A DNA stretch of 64,000 nt from Piper betle (lineage: Eukaryota > Streptophyta > Magnoliopsida > Piperales > Piperaceae). The notes under the pieces were generated by a model. That model did no database searches, was not told where the DNA came from, and saw nothing but the letters and a program-made list of their open reading frames with translations. The number at the start of each line of letters is the position of its first letter. Position 1 is the stretch's first letter. This document shows positions 35,945 to 47,251 of the stretch, in pieces. A program made the position numbers and the translations under genes. The DNA is taken from assembly GCA_033002965.1 (NCBI GenBank), contig JAURVB010013234.1, positions 54,450-118,449 of the forward strand, written 5' to 3'.

Positions 35945-36869
35945 TGTAACGACCCAGCCCAAAGTGCAACGTAATGGGCTAAGTCATTTCATTAAAATGG
36001 GTACCCCGGAAGTTAAAGTTCTCTAGTCCATTCCCACTTATAAACAGGATCTTCTCCCAGTAGGCACTAGATGTGGGACTAAGTTGAGGGATCTCACAAT
36101 CCACCCACCTTAGCAAATTTTGTCCCCGAAATGCCCATTCTTGGCCCGTTGCTAGCCCCCGCCCACGACCTTTCTGGCCCATGACCGGCAGCCTAGCTAA
36201 CGTTTCTAGTCTTGGCCCGTTGCTAACCCCAGCCCAAGACCTTTTTGGCCCGTGACCGGCAGCCTAGCCAACGTCCCTAGACCATCCCACCATGTAACAC
36301 GGAACCAGGTCGGCTCTGATAACATTTGTAACGACCCAGCCCAAAGTGCAACGTAATGGGCTAAGTCATTTCTTTAAAATGGGTACCCTTGAAGTTAAAG
36401 ATCTATAGTCCATTCCCACTGATAAACATAATCTTCTCCCAGTAGGTATTAGATGTGGGACTAAGTTGAGGGATCTCACAATCCACCCACCTTAGGAAAT
36501 TTCGTCCCCGAAATGCCAATACTTGGCCCGTTGCTAGCCCTAGCCCACGTCCTTTTGGGCCCGTGACCGACAGCGTAGCCAATGTTTGTAGTCTTGGCCC
36601 GTTGCTAACCCCAGCCCACGACCTTTTTTGGCCTGTGACCGGCAGCCTAGCTAACGTCCCTAGTCCATCCCACCATCTAACACGGAACCAGGTCGGCTCT
36701 GATACCATTTGTAATGACCCAGCCCAAAGTGTAACGTAATGGGCTAAGTCAGTTCTTTAAAATGGGTACCCCGGAAGTTAAAGATCTCATAGTCCATTCC
36801 CACTGATAAACAAGATCTTCTCCCAGTAGGTCATTAGATGTGGGACTAAGTTCGCCAGGGATCTCTACA
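35945..36869 (-). mobile_element. TRIM array 2: three LTRs and two interiors, inside pol
   Basis: LTRs lie at 35945-36098, 36327-36480 (each 154 bp) and 36710-36869 (160 bp), separated by two interiors of about 230 bp. Each interior has an initiator-Met primer site (seen as CTCTGATACCA or a variant on +) and a CGGGGACGAAAT box with a purine tract. Each interior contains a roughly 67-bp module twice (CCCGTTGCTA...GGCAGCCTAGC on +). Flanks TTTGT (35940-35944) and TTCGT (36870-36874) are the target duplication with one CpG-type transition. The array splits chromovirus A between RNase H and integrase. Confidence 0.92.
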
Positions 36870-39800
36870 TTCGTTCCACCGGGTTAATAGCTACCACCTC
36901 AGCTGACATAGCCCAAAGTCTAGCTAGTTGTTGACCCTTGTCCATCTTGCCCTTCCGACTCAACGCGTCGGCCACAACATTCGCTTTTCCCGGGTGGTAT
37001 AAAATTTGGAAATCATAGTCCTTCAAGTATTCTATCCACCGTCTCTGTCGAAGGTTAAGGTCATTTTGGGTGAAGATATACTTCAAACTTTGATGGTCGG
37101 TGAAAACTTCGAACTGGGCCCCATACAAGTAGTGCCTCCAAATCTTTAGGGCAAAAACTACTGCTGCCAGTTCCAAGTCATGGGTCGCATAATTTTGCTC
37201 GTGAATCTTCAATTGGCGAGATGCGTAAGCCACCACCTTACCATCTTGCATAAGGACGCATCCTAAACCCAATCGAGACGCATCACTGAAGACTACGAAT
37301 CCTTCATTACCATTTGGCAGGGTCAAGACTGGTGCAGTTGTTAAACTCTTCTTTAGAGACTGGAAACTCTCCTCACACTTACTACTCCATTCAAACCTGA
37401 CCCCCTTCCTTGTAAGTTTGGTCATCGGCGATGCTACTAAGGAAAAGTCTTTAATGAATTTCCTATAGTAACCCGCCAAACCGAGGAAGCTTCTGATATC
37501 AGTGACTGACTTAGGTTGTGGCCAATCAATGACTGCTTTCACTTTTGACGGATCCACTGCAACTCCCGCCTTTGAGACAACATGTCCGAGGAAGTTCACC
37601 TCCTTCAGCCAGAAGTCACACTTTGATAATTTGGCGAACAGTTGATTCTCTCTCAAAACTTGAAGAGCAATGGACAAGTGTTTCCCATGGTCCTCCTCAT
37701 TATTTGAATAGACCAGAATGTCGTCCACAAACACAATAATAAACTTATCCAAGTATTCGTGGAACACCGTGTTCATAAGTGACATAAAGGCCGCTGGTGC
37801 ATTTGTCAGACCAAATGGCATAACCAGAAACTCATAATGTCCATAGCGAGTTTGGAAAGCCATTTTCTGTATGTCAGATTCCTTCACCCGTAGTTGATGA
37901 TATCCGGACCGCAAGTCTATTTTTGAGAATATTCCGGCTGTTTTCAACTGATCAAATAAATCATCAATCCTCGGTAAGGGGTACCGATTCTTGACTGTCA
38001 CTTGATTGAGCTGGCGATAGTCAATACACAATCGAAGTGAGCCATCCTTCTTCTTTACAAAAAGAACAGGGGCTCCCCAGGGTGAAGTACTTGGTCGTAT
38101 GAAGCCTGCCTGCAACAGCTCTTCTAATTGACTCTTTAACTCCTTGAGTTCCGCTGGAGCCATGCGGTATGGTGCTTTAGAAATTGGTGATACTCCCGGT
38201 GCTAGGTCAATGACAAACTCCACTGCCCGCTTAGGAGGTAACCCTGGAAGTTCACCTGGAAATACGTCCAGAAATTCTGCTACCACCGGAATCATGGACA
38301 ACTCTTTGGGTTTGGACTCAGGCTCCTCTAGAGTTGCCGAAAAAACTTTACAACCCTCACCAAACCACTCAGTTGCCTCACTAACCGACACAATACAAGA
38401 GGATGGATCATTCCATGACCCTTGGAAAATGACCCCCATCTCACAATTACAAGGTTTAGTCAATACTCTCCTCCCTTTACAGTCGAGAAAAGCCTGGTGT
38501 GCAGACAACCAGTCCATTCCCAACAGTACATCAAAGCCTATTATCCCATAGACAATGAAATTCCACACATAGGGTTTCCCTTGTATATCCAAGGATAGGT
38601 TAGTCACTCCTAACGTTGTGACCTCCCCTTCTCCCGTTGCGGTGGTGACCCTATAAGTCTTAGGTAATGTAGACGTTTGGAGTCCTAAACTCTTAACTAA
38701 TCGGGATGATAGGAACGAATGCGTACACCCCGAGTCAAATAAAACATCCACACTAACACTTTGAATCAGAATTTTACCTCGAACTGTGTGGTCCTCGTTC
38801 TCAGCGTCCTCGACTTCGACTGCAAAAAGTTTCGCCTTCCCTTTGTCCACTGGTTTTGCAGGTGCTGGGTAGCGATTAGGAGCTGGTGTCTTCTCCTTTT
38901 CAGGTTGCTCCTGTTGTTGCTTCAGGGGCTGACGACACTCGTTTTGCAAGTGTCCCGTCCTTCCGCAATTGTAGCACCGACGGGGCTCCCTGCATAACCC
39001 TGAATGCATCTTGTTGCAATTTTTACATAGTCGATACGGAATCTCCTGAAACTTCCTTTTGCGGTTCCCATCGACATTCCGTTGATAGTTCTGCTGCTGG
39101 TGTTCTTCAGACCTGTTTTTGCTACTACCCTGGTTGGCATTCTTATGTTGCATAGTAGCCTTCCCCTGTTTCTGTGCACGGACATAGTCGTACACCAACT
39201 CATGAGTAGTGGCTGCTTCAATCACTTCGGTTATAGTGCCTCTTGGCGCCGTAGCTACCCTACTCCTCAATTCTGGCTTTAACCCCCAGAAAAATTTGTC
39301 TGCTCTGGCCCGGGCAGTTGCCAGACTCCCAGATGCAAATCTCTCCAATTGCAAGAAATTTTTGGCATACTCTCGGACTGAATCATCCTTCTGAGTTAGA
39401 GTGGCAAATTCCAGTGCTTTCTTCTGGACAACAGACTCAGGAAAATATTGTCCATTGAAAGCTGTTACAAATTCCGCCCAAGGAATGGACGAAATCTCCC
39501 GTTGATGGAACACAGTCTTCTCCATGGACTTCCACCAATAGGATGCTTCCTCCTGAAGCATGCATGTCGCCAACCTCACTTGATGGCGATGAGGCACAGA
39601 GAGAGCTCTAAATGCTTTTTCAGTAATGTCCAACCAGCTCTCCGCCTTCATTGGATCAGTCCCTCCAATGAATACCTCAGCTCCGTTCTTCCGGAATTTC
39701 TCTACAGTGTATCGATCACTGTCATCCCCATCTGGCAGTACCACTTGTCGGACTACCGGTGGCACCGGGTTTGGAAGTTCTCCTTGCTCGCCCGGGTCAG

Positions 39801-40051
39801 CTATTCCTACCCGCTCTTGGGCGCTCCCCTGATCCCCATTTGGGACGTTACTAGGACCCGCAGCTGAATTTGGAGCTCCATTCCCCATTACCAATCCCGA
39901 GTAACCTCTGCACCATGTTCTGAACCACAGAACTGGTATTTTCTGAAGCCTGCGCTAGTCCCTGTATGGCCGTCAAAATTTGGCCTAACACACTCTCAAG
40001 GTTTGTGTCCGACTGCGCAGCTTGGCTCGACTTCCTTCGGGTGCCTGCCAT
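36870..40051 (-). pseudogene. Chromovirus A gag-pol (gag, PR, RT, RNase H)
   Basis: The gag N-terminus (MAG..., 40051 to about 39900) is separated from the main frame by a 1-nt frameshift in a G run near 39885-39895. The main frame (39894 to 36865, about 1009 codons) shows in order: gag; a [12 protein letters not shown] cluster and a CCHC knuckle [14 protein letters not shown] (residues about 305-320); an aspartic protease site DSGCTHS (about 385); RT with the FVDDILVYS catalytic motif (about 722); and RNase H with FSDAS (about 867). It runs into TRIM array 2. Removing the array with one target copy would leave integrase in the same frame, as expected for a single gag-pol. Apart from the frameshift and the insertion it is well preserved. 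Confidence 0.9.
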
Positions 40052-40216
40052 CTAAAATTTATTCCGTTATGGTTCATTAATTTTTTTTCAATGATTACTT
40101 AGGTTTATTAGGGAGGTCCACTAATTCCCTAATGACATACCCTATTGGAGAAAGATAAATATTGGACTCTTCAACAAGGTACTTGAGTCATAAGATGTGA
40201 GCTTTTGGGAAACCTT

Positions 40217-40229
40217 GGCTCTGATACCA
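40217..40229 (-). other. Primer binding site of chromovirus A
   Basis: On the minus strand TGGTATCAGAGCC lies two bases from the 5' LTR edge at 40232. It is complementary to initiator tRNA-Met. Confidence 0.9.
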
Positions 40230-40231
40230 CC

Positions 40232-40454
40232 TGTAACGACCCGCCATTTTTCACGATATTGTGGGCCTAGCTGGCCAGGTGTTACTCACAAATAAGTAAA
40301 TATGACTAACATTTTTTATTTAACAAAAACATATATAAAGATCCCACAGTCTTGGACCGTTTCCCAGCAGCCACACTTATTTCTCAATTAAATAAAAAAA
40401 GGAGTCCTCATATTTATTTTGCTCCATACTCTGGATGTCAATCACCTAATCTCG
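40232..40454 (-). repeat. Chromovirus A 5' LTR, inner 223 bp
   Basis: Matches the first 220 bp of the 3' LTR (32517-32737), including TGTAACGACCCGCCA and the CACAGTCTTGGACCGTTTCCC block. It is interrupted by element B at 40455 and continues at 45007. Confidence 0.9.
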
Positions 40455-43116
40455 TGTAACAACCTGCCATTTTTCATGATAATATTGTGGGCCTAACTGG
40501 CTAGGTGTTACTCAAAATTAAAGCAATTATGTCACCAGCAATTATGTCAAACATTATTAGAAATCATAACTTATAATAAAATCCCACAGTCTTGGACCGT
40601 TTCCCAGCAGCCACACTTATTCCTCAATTAAATAACAAAAAGGAGTCCTCATATTACTTTGCTCCATGCTCTAGTTGTCAATCATCTAATCTCGGATCTG
40701 CACACCTGCGGAGGCAATTCCGCGTTAGTGATTACAACACTAAGTAGTATAATAGATAAAACAAACAAGTACATTCCACCATTTTCATATATTTATTTTA
40801 ATATGCGGTGGAGCGATTCCGCTATACTCCAAAACAATGCGGAGGAGGTGTCCGCTGTGATCCGCACACCCCGGCCGTAGCCTTTTTATGGGGAGGCTAC
40901 CACTACCGTCTCCAGTGCCAGTGCCTCGCACACCCCGGCCGTAGCCTTTTTGTGGGGTAGCTATCACTGCACTCGGGTGATTGCTATGCCCCGTTTGTGG
41001 GGAAGCTCTCACTACCAATTCTAGTGCCAGTGCCTCGCACACCCCGGCCGTAGCCTTTTTATGGGGAGGCTATCACTGCACTCCAGTGCCAATGCCTTGC
41101 ACACCCCGGCCGTAGCCTTTTTGTGGGGCGGCTATCACTGCACTCAGGTGATCGCTATGCCCCGTTTGTGGGGAAGCTCTCACTGCCAACTCTAGTGCCA
41201 GTGCCTCACACACCCCGGCCGTAGCCTTTTTATGGGGCGGCTATCACTGCACTCAGTGCCAGTGCCTCACACACCCCGGCCGTAGCCTTTTTATGGGGCG
41301 GCAATCACTGCACTCTAGTGCGATGGAGGAATCGCTGTGCCTCACTCACCCCGGCCGTAGCCTTTTTATGGGGCGGCTATCACTACTCCAAAACAATATC
41401 GATGCATTACAAGATTCACACACATAACACGACCCAGTGTCGGACTGAGTCAATTCTTTAACCCCGGTTGCACTTCGGTGCATGGTGGTCGAATCTGGGC
41501 TCAGGCCGACCTAGGCTACCAACAAGGAAAATACGATGTTCTACCTATTATACGTACCTGACTTGCGGGTTCGTCCGACTGTAATCCGCTAACCCTAATA
41601 TGAACGGGGCATAAAATTATACATTAGTATAATTTTACTCGCGTCGAAAATGCATGCAACTAAATATTTAATATATGCCACATTAATTAATTTATTTAAT
41701 TCGATAAGGTTCAACACTTCTTTATTTAATTAATTATGCTATCGCGTAATTTCTACGCGATTATCTTTTATTGATCCATTATTTTACTTTACGAATTTAT
41801 TATAAGAATAATCGTTTTATTTATCAAATATAACTTTTATATGATAAAGGTGAAGTCTCTATTAAATATTCCTCATAACCCTTCAATTTAAGTTAATTGC
41901 TTTTAATCAGCCGATTAATTAATTACCGTTTATCGTGATCGAAATTTATTAATTTCATGTAATAATTTATAAATTTATTATTTTGACCACTTAACTCATA
42001 TTCCTTTAAATTAATTATTTCAATGATTTTAACACGAGTTGGTATTATTATTATGATTTTTAACTCAACCCATATCGAGTCAACCCGAAATTACAAAACT
42101 GCCATTCTTCTTCTTCTTCTTCTTCTTCTTCCCCGTCACCATTCTTCTCTTCACCCAAAACCAGCACCAAGCTCTTCTCTTTCGACCAAAATCTAGATCC
42201 TATCCTTCACCCATTGTCTCCCTTTCCTAGCAACCAAATTAGCAGCAACAATCAAAGGGCGACTGCACCACCACAGCGACGAACCAGCAGCCATGGCGAC
42301 CTCGACCTGCTGCTATGGCGACTCAGACGTGGCCAGCAGCACCGCCCCACGCGTCCCCTTCTTCCCGCACAACAACCCAACGCCCAGAAGAAGAGAAACA
42401 CTACCCTACAGCGTGGTATATGCAACTGGTCGTGACACAAACGCCATGGTGCTGTTGCTGCAATTCAGCAGGACGTGCTACCATCCTTGGCAATTTCAGC
42501 ACGACGTGCTACCATTCTTAGCTGTAAATTCTATGAAATCTCACCTTTAATTACTACAACATGAGTAAGGACGTTGATGCAGCAACTGATTAGCAAAAGA
42601 TTATGACTTGTTGCTGTAATTAATCACAAACACACAAGAATTGCTGCACGGCAGCAACTTATGTTCGTGGGTGAATTCCTGGTTCTAATCCAGTTACATC
42701 CTCCCTTTTTCTTGTTGATTTCAGGTCTTAGTTTCCATGATTATCTTGTATTATAATCTTTGATCATATGTATGCATGCAAACTAAGAAGAAGAGAGGAA
42801 GAAACTTACCAAAACAATGGGGAAGCCGGCGTTTGTCCAAGGAGCTTATGTGCATGACGCCCCCTCCTTCTCCTTATAAAATGAAAGAAGGCCTAGGGTT
42901 TATGAAAACACACTTCGTTGCCGGGTAAATGGGTAAGTGATACGGTTCACTTTACTAGTTTAAACGGTTAAATGGTATGGTTTACTTAACCGGGTAAAAA
43001 TACTTAACCGGTTAACTAATACTTTCCACTTGACCGGGTAATTGATAATTAACCGGGTAGCGGGTAAATAATTTAAATAAATTCATGGATACCAACGTTC
43101 GATCCCACCGCGTCGA

Positions 43117-43160
<44 letters not shown>

Positions 43161-43183
43161 TTATTTTTTTCCGGGTCTTTACA
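40455..43183 (-). repeat. Element B 3' LTR, 2.7 kb
   Basis: + strand start TGTAACAACCTGCCA, end CCGGGTCTTTACA. It is about 1 kb longer than the A LTR because it keeps the AT-rich block 41600-42100 and the GC-rich block 42240-42560 that other gypsy LTRs here also share. It holds the CCCCGGCCGTAGCC minisatellite (about 40860-41390), a CTT run (about 42110-42130) and a TA run (about 43120-43160). ORFs at 42214-42550 are chance frames. Confidence 0.85.
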
Positions 43184-44240
43184 ATCTCCCCAACTTAGAA
43201 CTATTTCGTCCCCGAAATATCATAGCATAAATTTGATTTACATAGATGTTATGTTACAAACAAGCTAGGATATTTTCTGGCCATTTCCTGTTCAGTCTCC
43301 CATGTCGCTTCTTCTGATCCCTGATTTCTCCATAATACCTTTACCAAAGGGATCTCCTTGCTACGGAGTGTCTTTGTTTCCCTTGCCAAGATTCGAATCA
43401 GTTTTTCCTCGTAGGTTAAATCCGATTGTAGCTCTAAATCTGCAAAATTTGTGATAATGTGATTCTCATCTCGTACATATTTCTTTAGCATTGACACATG
43501 AAAGACATTGTGTACACCATCAAGGCTTGGTGGTAATGCTAATCTATATGCACAACTTCCGATTCGATCCAAAATTGGAAATGGTCCTATGAATCTTGGC
43601 TTCAACTTCCCTGATGTTCTAAATCTGATCACTCCCTTTTTAGGTGAGGTCTTAAGGAAGACGAACTCCCCAACTTGGAATTCTAAGTCCTTCCTTCGAG
43701 TATCAGCATAACGTTTCTGCCGATCCTGAGCTGCCTTAAGCCTTTGCTGGATGAGTTGCACCTTTTCAGCTGCTTCTCTCACCATCTCTGGCCCGACTAT
43801 AACCATCTCTGTAGACTCCAACCAGCATGATGGAGATCGACAAGGCCTACCGTATAAGGCTTCAAACGGTGCCATTCCTATACTGGCTTGGTAAGAGTTA
43901 TTATAGGTGAATTCAGCCAAGGCTAAGTGTTTCTCCCAATCTCCTCCCCAGTCGAGGATGCAAGCTCTCAACAAATCCTCCAAGGTTTGATTGGTCCTCT
44001 CACTCTGACCATCAGTTTGGGGGTGATATGCTGTACTTAACTTGATTTGGGTACCCATAGCTTTTTGGAAAACTTCCCAAAAATGTGACGTGAATAGGGG
44101 ATCTCTGTCAGAGACTACCTCCTTTGGAATTCCATGCAGCCTGACAATGTTATTTATGTACAGTTCTGCTAAGTATTCCGCCGTCCTTGTTGATTTTGTG
44201 GGGATAAAATGAGCTGCCTTAGTCAACATGTATTCCGCCG
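43184..44240 (-). pseudogene. Element B integrase C-terminal half with chromodomain
   Basis: The frame from about 44250 to 43249 begins inside the integrase core (LTKAAHFIPTKSTRTAEYLAE). It includes VSDRDPLF and QTDGQSERTNQ of the DDE core and the GPF/Y module, and ends with a type II chromodomain (RILARETKTLRSKEIPLVKV, VLWRNQGSEEATWE, then KYPSLFVT and a stop). On the minus strand the 3' UTR has TTTCGGGGACGAAATA and a purine tract TTGGGGAGAT abutting the LTR at 43183. This 3' end is the reference for what element A lost. The catalytic domain is truncated, so it is non-functional. Confidence 0.85.
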
Positions 44241-45001
44241 TCCCCTTCTTCCCGCCCAACAACCCAACGCCCAGAATAAGAGAAACACTACCCTACAGCG
44301 TGGTATATGCAACTGGTCGTGACACAAACGCCATGGTGCTGTTGCTGCAATTCAGCAGGACGTGCTACCATCCTTGGCTGTAAATTCTATGAAATCTCAC
44401 CTTTAATTACTACAACATGAGTAACGACGTTGATGCAGCAACTGATTAGCAAAAGTTTATGACTTGTTGCTGTAATTAATCACAAACACACAAGAATTGC
44501 TGCACGGCAGCAACTTATGTTCGTGGGTGAATTCCTCGTTCTAATCCAGTTACATCCTCCCTTTTTCTTGTTGATTTCAGGTCTTAGTTTCCATGATTAT
44601 CTTGTATTATAATCTTTGATCATATGTATGCATGCAAACTAAGAAGAAGAGAGGAAGAAACTTAACAAAACAATGGGGAAGCCGGCGTTTGTCCAAGGAG
44701 CTTATGTGCATGATGCCCCCCCTCCTTCTCCTTATAAAATGAAAGAAGGCCTAGGGTTTATTAAAACACACTTCGTTGCCGGGTAAATGGGTAAGTGATA
44801 CGGTTCACTTTACTAGTTTAAACGGTTAAATGGTATGGTTTACTTAACCGGGTAAAAATACTTAACCGGTTAACTAATACTTTCCACTTGACCGGGTAAT
44901 TGATAATTAACCGGGTAGCAGGTAAATAATTTAAATAAATTCATGGATACCAACGTTCGATCCCACCGCGTCGAATATATATATATTTTCGGGTCTTTAC
45001 A
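44241..45001 (-). repeat. Element B 5' LTR remnant
   Basis: Aligns with 42352-43183 of the B 3' LTR (CCCCTTCTTCCCGC onwards), with a small deletion near 44360 and a shorter TA run. It ends CGGGTCTTTACA at 45001. The inner two thirds of the LTR is gone. Confidence 0.85.
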
Positions 45002-45006
45002 TCTTG

Positions 45007-47193
45007 TATCTGCATACCTATGGAGGCAATTCCGCGGTAGTGCTTACAAGACTAATAGTATAATAGATAAAACAAGACAAGTACATTCCACTATTTCCTT
45101 ATGTTTATTTTAATATGCGGTGGAGCGATTGCGCTATACTCCAAAACAATGCGGAGGAGGTATCTGCTGTGATCCACACACCCTGGCTGTAGCATTTTTT
45201 GTGGGGAGGCTCCCACTACCGTCTCCAGTGCCAGTGCCTCGCACACCCCGGCCGTAGCCTTTTTGTGGGGTAGCTATCACTGCACTCGGGTGATTGCTAT
45301 GCGCCGTTTGTGGGGAAGCTCTCACTACCAATTCTAGTGCTACTGCCTCACACACCCCGGCCGTATCCTTTATATGGGGCAGCTAACATTGCACTCCAGT
45401 GCTAGTGCCTCACACACCCCAGCCGTAGCCTTTTTATGGGGCGGCTATCACTGCACTCTAGTGCGATGGAGGAATCGCTGTGCCTCACTCACCCCGGCCG
45501 TAGCCTTTTTATGGGGTGGCTATCACTACTCCAAAACAATGTCGATGCATTACAAAATTCAAGTACATAACACGACCCAGTGTCGGACTGAGTCAATTTG
45601 TGAGATCCCTCAACTTAGTCCCACATTAACACCTACTAGGAGAAGATCCTGTTTATAAGTGGGAATGGACTATAGATCTTTACCTTTCGGGGTACCAATT
45701 TTAAAGACATGACTTAGCCCATTCCGTTGCACTTTGAGTTGGGTCGTTAAAAATGGTATCAGAGTCGACCTGGTTCCGTGTTTGATGGTGGGATGGACTA
45801 GGGACGTTGGCTAGGCAGCCGGTCACGGGCCAAAAAAGGTAGTGGGCTGGGGTTAGCAACGGGCCAAGACTAGAAACGTTGGCTAGGCTACCGGTCACGG
45901 GCCGGAAAGGTCGTGGGCTGGGGCTAGCAACGGGCCAAATATAGGCATTTCGGGGACGAAATTTCCTAAGGTGAGTGGATTGTGAGATCCCTCAACTTAG
46001 TCCCACATCTAATACCCACTAGGAGAAGATCATGTTTATAAGTGGGAATGGACTATAGATCTTTAACTTTCGGGGTACCCATTTTAAAGAAATGACTTGG
46101 CCTATTACATTGCACTTTGGGCCGGGTCGTTACAAATGGTATCAGAGCCGACCTGGTTCCGTGTTAGATGGTGGGATGGACTAGGGACGTTGGCTAGGCT
46201 GCTGGTCATGGGCAAAAAAGGTCGTGGGTTGGGGTTAGCAACGGGCCAAGACTAGAAATGTTGGCTAGGCTGCCGGTCACGGGCCAGAAAGGACATGAGT
46301 TGGGGCTAGCAACGGGCCAAGAATAGGCATTTTGGGGGCGAAATTTCCTAAGGTGGGTGGATTGTGAGATCCCTCAACTTAGTCCCACATCTAATACCTA
46401 CTGGGAGAAGATCCTGTTTATAAGTGGGAATGGACTAGAGATTTTTAACTTCCGGGGTACCCATTTTAAAGAACTTAGCCCATTACGTTGCACTTTGGGC
46501 TGGGTCGTTACACAATTCATTGACCCCGGTTGCACTCGGTGCATGGTAGTCAAATCTGGGCTCAGGCCAACCTGGGCTACCAACAAGGAAAGTATGATGT
46601 TCTATCTATTATACGTACCTGATTTGTGATTACGTCTGACTGTGACACGTGAACCCGAATACAGTGGACATGAGGGATGAAATACTCCCTCCTCCTACAT
46701 ATATATTCACTTTCAACCATTCCCTCCATTAAATTCTCATACCCCATCATCCATTGGTATTTCCTAAGTTCAACGAACCCTTCATTAAATTCTCACACCC
46801 CATCATCCATTGGTATTTCCTAGGTTCAACGACCCCTTCATTAAATTCTCACACCCCATCATCCACTGGTATTTCCTAGGTTCAACGACCACTTCTCCTT
46901 TTATAAAGAATAAATGACGGCTAGGGTTTGTGGAAGCACCCTTTCGCCATAATTCCTTTAACCGGGTAATTGGGTAATTAACACGGTTCACTTAACCTTT
47001 TCACTCAACCTCTTAAATGGTATGGTTCACTTTACTAGTTTAAACGGTTAAATAGTATGGTTTACTTAACCGGGTAAAAATACTTGACCGGTTAACTAAT
47101 ACTTTCCACTTGACTGGGTAATTAATAATTAACCGGGTAGCGGGTAAATAATTTAAACAAATTCATGGATACCAACGTTCGATCCCACCGCGT

Positions 47194-47234
<41 letters not shown>

Positions 47235-47246
47235 CGGGTCTTTACA
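45007..47246 (-). repeat. Chromovirus A 5' LTR, outer part (with TRIM array 3)
   Basis: Continues the A LTR from the point matching 32742 to its end CCGGGTCTTTACA, and is followed by target copy CATCT. Compared with the 3' LTR it has fewer GC-minisatellite units and a TRIM array at 45599-46512. The 56-bp CCCATCATCCA repeats are at about 46740-46890. Confidence 0.85.
45599..46512 (+). mobile_element. TRIM array 3: three LTRs and two interiors
   Basis: LTRs lie at 45599-45751, 45981-46134 and 46363-46512 with two interiors of about 229 bp. Each interior begins AATGGTATCAGAG (initiator-Met primer site) and ends with a CGGGGACGAAAT-type box (GGGGGCGAAAT in the second) and an AAGGTGRGTGGAT purine tract. 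The TGTGAGATCCC start and GTTACA end are clear. Perfect target duplications CAATT lie at 45594-45598 and 46513-46517. The uninterrupted site is visible in A's other LTR near 33498. The opposite orientation to array 2 shows it is an independent insertion. Confidence 0.93.
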
Positions 47247-47251
47247 CATCT

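Larger units (their letters stand above)
40455..45001 (-). mobile_element. Gypsy derivative B in A's 5' LTR
   Basis: A related chromovirus inserted in A's 5' LTR, with target duplications TCTCG (40450-40454) and TCTTG (45002-45006) that differ by one transition. It keeps a whole 3' LTR (40455-43183), the 3' interior with the integrase C-terminal half and chromodomain (43184-44230), and the outer 760 bp of the 5' LTR (about 44240-45001). Gag, protease, RT, the primer site and most of the 5' LTR are deleted. The deletion junction carries a 13-bp filler copied from nearby integrase sequence. Confidence 0.85.
32517..47246 (-). mobile_element. Chromovirus A (Tekay-like gypsy) with nested B and TRIMs
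   Basis: A Ty3/gypsy element in minus orientation flanked by perfect target duplications CATCT (32512-32516 and 47247-47251). Components: 3' LTR 32517-34216; a copied piece of right-hand host flank 34217-34623; integrase 34624-35944; TRIM array 35945-36869; gag-pol 36870-40051; primer site 40217-40229; 5' LTR 40232-40454 plus 45007-47246. The 5' LTR is interrupted by element B (40455-45001) and TRIM array 3 (45599-46512). The element is not autonomous: gag is frameshifted, integrase has a nonsense codon and has lost its end, and pol is split. Confidence 0.85.
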
